Source: Piscicola geometra (lineage: Eukaryota > Annelida > Clitellata > Hirudinida > Piscicolidae). Taken from it: DNA of 64,000 bases. The notes under the pieces were generated by a model. That model saw nothing but the letters and a program-made list of their open reading frames with translations. It was not told where the DNA came from and searched no databases. This document shows, piece after piece, positions 61,825-64,000 of this stretch. The stretch covers positions 3,350,920 to 3,414,919 of the forward strand of contig OX030961.1 of NCBI GenBank assembly GCA_943735955.1. The letters are read 5' to 3'. The stretch's first letter is position 1. Every line of letters starts with the position of its first letter. The translations under genes were made by a program, and so were the position numbers.

Positions 61825-63018
61825 ATGGAAGATATTGAAAAAGTAAAGAAAGATGAGGAGATAGTAGCTGGAAAGGAAGGGGTGGATGAGGTTGGCAAGA
61901 AAGTTCAAGGAGTGGATGAGGTTGGCAAGAAAGTTCAAGGAGTGGATGAGGTTGGCAAGAAAGTTGAAGGAGTGGATGAGGTTGGCAGGAAAGTTGAAGG
62001 AGTGGATGAGGTTGGCAGAAAAGTTGAAGGAGTGGATGAGGTTGGCAGGAAGAATGAAGGAGTCGATGTGGTAGATGCTGTCAAGAATCTCAATATAAAC
62101 GCTACAGTTCCAGCTATAACTGATGAAACAACTACAGCCTCAACTGATGCAATTAATGCAGCACAAGCTGCAGTGACATCCTCAGAACCAACTTGTGCAA
62201 CTATTGAATCAACAGCCGCCGAGTCAACAGTTGCTGATATAACAGCGGAAACTGATGCGAAAACAAGCGATGCAATTGCAGAAATTCAAGAAGACAAAGA
62301 TCTGAAAATATGTAAAGAAGAAACAAAGCTGCAAGAAGCACAAGAAATAGAAAAACCTATTGAAAAAATGGCAGATGAAAAAAAAGAAGATGAAAAGAAA
62401 GTGACAAAAGAAACTAAAGTAGAGAAGAAAATTCCAGAAGACAAAAAAGGAAACTTTCTGAGGCAGTTTCGAAGCGGCAGTAGTGGCTTCAAGAAGTTCA
62501 CGGCTTCGCAGTTCATGCAGGTTTGGAACCACTTCGACACGGATGGTAACTTTACATTTTGAACTTCAGAACATTCCTTCTAGATTACTCTTTTATTTAA
62601 AATATTTTTACTCGTTTCAGATGCTCATATTTTATGTTATTGTATTTTTATTATGTATTTTTTTGAATTGTAGCTTTAAATAAGTTTTTTATCGCGTTTT
62701 TAATGAGCAAATGTTTATTTTAATGTTTATTTTTATTTAACAAGTTTTCTATAAAAAAATCCCAATATATATATATTTATCTTTCTTTTTAAGCCCCTTT
62801 AAAAAATTCACCTATTACAAGTCCTAAAATTATCATCAATAGTAAAAACTTTCCATAAATTGTTAGCTCAAGCTATAAAGCTCATAATAGACCTTCAATT
62901 GGTTATCGAAATCCTCTAAAACGCCTCAGGCAATGGCTACATCGAAGACCACGAACTTGACGGCTTTCTCAAGGAGTTCGTGCTCTCCTCCTGCCGTGAA
63001 GGCGAGTCCAGACCCGAG
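61825..63018 (+). CDS. Calbindin-32-like EF-hand protein, 5' part
   Basis: Two exons are visible, 61825-62545 and 62930-63018, and the gene continues past the right edge (donor GAG/GTTGAC). The conserved part begins NFLRQFRSGSSGFKKFTASQ, then FMQVWNHFDTDG joined to NGYIEDHELDGFLKEFVLSS. This is the first EF-hand of the calbindin/calretinin family, in the protostome calbindin-32 style, a cytosolic calcium buffer/sensor common in neurons. The 12-residue loop DTDGNGYIEDHE is canonical and is split by the intron. Unusual is the N-terminal extension of about 205 residues: six copies of a 10-residue repeat (GVDEVGKKVQ/E) followed by an Ala/Thr-rich then Lys/Glu-rich stretch. The remaining EF-hands should lie downstream. 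Confidence 0.85.
61876..62065 (+). repeat. 30-bp coding repeat in the calbindin-like gene
   Basis: About six copies of a 30-bp unit (ggagtggatgaggttggcaa...) encode the decapeptide GVDEVG(K/R)KV(Q/E). The unit is a multiple of three, so copy number changes keep the frame. The copies differ at few positions, implying recent expansion. Confidence 0.95.
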
Positions 63019-64000
63019 GTTGACTACATAGAAATTTAATTAACCTTATTTTTTAAGTTTAAATATAAATATTTTTTTAGAATGTAGAGTAAACTTAGTA
63101 GCGATTAAGTATTCAGAAGGGTCACTGGACTCAAAGTGGAAGTAATTTGAATGAATAATGAAGAGATGTACATTCGAGAAAGCCTCGTATCGATGAGTTT
63201 GAAAGAAATCAATTGAGATGCCTTACAGATGCTTAGTTTTGAGTATAACTACTTGGGTTTTTTCGATTAAACATCCATTATTTTAACGGTTTTACTCAGA
63301 TATATTTTTATTTTATTAATGTATCATGTAATATAATATAAAAATTTTTAATCTCGCCCTTTTTCTTCAAGTTTATTAAGTTCTCTATGCAAATTCCATG
63401 AACTCATGCAAGTACTTTTTTAAGTTATTAAAATTTAGTTTTTTTAAATAAGTGCAGAATTGCATACTTTGATGGCTATGAAACCATAATTCACGTTGGA
63501 TAATAAATGGATAACGGAGAACATATGTTCATTGAATGAACTCATATCATTATTTTTTTTAAATGGAGTATTTTTCTATTCGAGACAATTAATTATTAGA
63601 TCATCCTATTTTACCACTTTAAAAATACAAAATTTAATAATGCAGTTAATAAATTGCTGTATATATTACGCAGCAATTTATTATACATAATTATAAACTT
63701 CAGAGTGTTTAAAAGGCATATAAACCCGAGAGCTGTAATGTCTCTGGAAAATAGTCAAATTAAAAATACTAGGAAGAAATGTTTATAGTATAAATTTTAT
63801 ACAACTGTTCAATTAAAACCACCAAGTCCCCTTTCAAGCGCATTGCTGACTACGCAGTATGAGTAACAGATGGTCGACTGACCTGAAACTAGGCCATTAC
63901 GAATCTCGCTCTAAAACTAATCATTTTAAGATCTTTTAGATAAATCCATTTTAGCGTCAATTAGCTAAAAATTATTTATAATTGTTTAATCAATGGGGTA
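63019..64000. other. Intron of the calbindin-like gene (to window edge)
   Basis: AT-rich sequence after the last visible exon. No next EF-hand exon is found before the window ends, so the intron is at least 982 bp. No distinct repeat is seen. Confidence 0.55.

Overview
The window is nuclear DNA from an animal. It is strongly AT-rich outside exons, with GC-richer exons and GT-AG introns of about 45 bp to 5 kb. It also holds tRNA-derived SINEs, a LINE relic, foldback elements and an unusually high load of micro- and minisatellites. The gene set (tandem Rh ammonium transporters, a calbindin-32-type EF-hand protein, exocyst Sec15, TFG and SEC23IP/DDHD) fits an invertebrate bilaterian. A spiralian is my best guess, but the species cannot be fixed from sequence alone. 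Gene models were built by hand. The Rh1, Rh2, EXOC6, TFG, SEC23IP, kinase-like, membrane-protein and BTB models are complete, with matching splice phases and total lengths divisible by three.

Layout: 1-10.6 kb is gene-poor. 10.6-17.2 kb (+) is a four-exon gene for a probable single-pass cell-surface protein. 17.2-23.2 kb is repeats and AT-rich spacer. 23.2-27.8 kb and 29.9-33.4 kb (both -) are two tandem Rh-type ammonium transporter genes. 35.5-36.3 kb (-) is a short degenerate protein-kinase-like gene, head-to-head with EXOC6/Sec15 (+, 36.5-46.3 kb, 27 exons). 47.7-50.2 kb (-) is TFG, head-to-head across 371 bp with a SEC23IP-like DDHD gene (+, 50.55-58.03 kb, 19 exons). 58.4-61.0 kb (-) is a BTB-BACK gene. 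61.8 kb to past the right edge (+) is the 5' part of a calbindin-32-like gene.

Functionally, three adjacent genes serve the secretory pathway: TFG and SEC23IP act at ER exit sites with COPII, and EXOC6 in exocyst tethering at the plasma membrane. The Rh pair handles ammonia/ammonium at membranes.

The strongest second-look items are: a duplicated exon in EXOC6 whose phases force mutually exclusive use; loss of the catalytic serine motif in the SEC23IP-like lipase fold while the DDHD residues remain; the TFG/SEC23IP divergent promoter; the truncated pseudokinase beside EXOC6; and satellite growth seeded at intron ends, including an 11-bp minisatellite built of 5' splice-site-like units.
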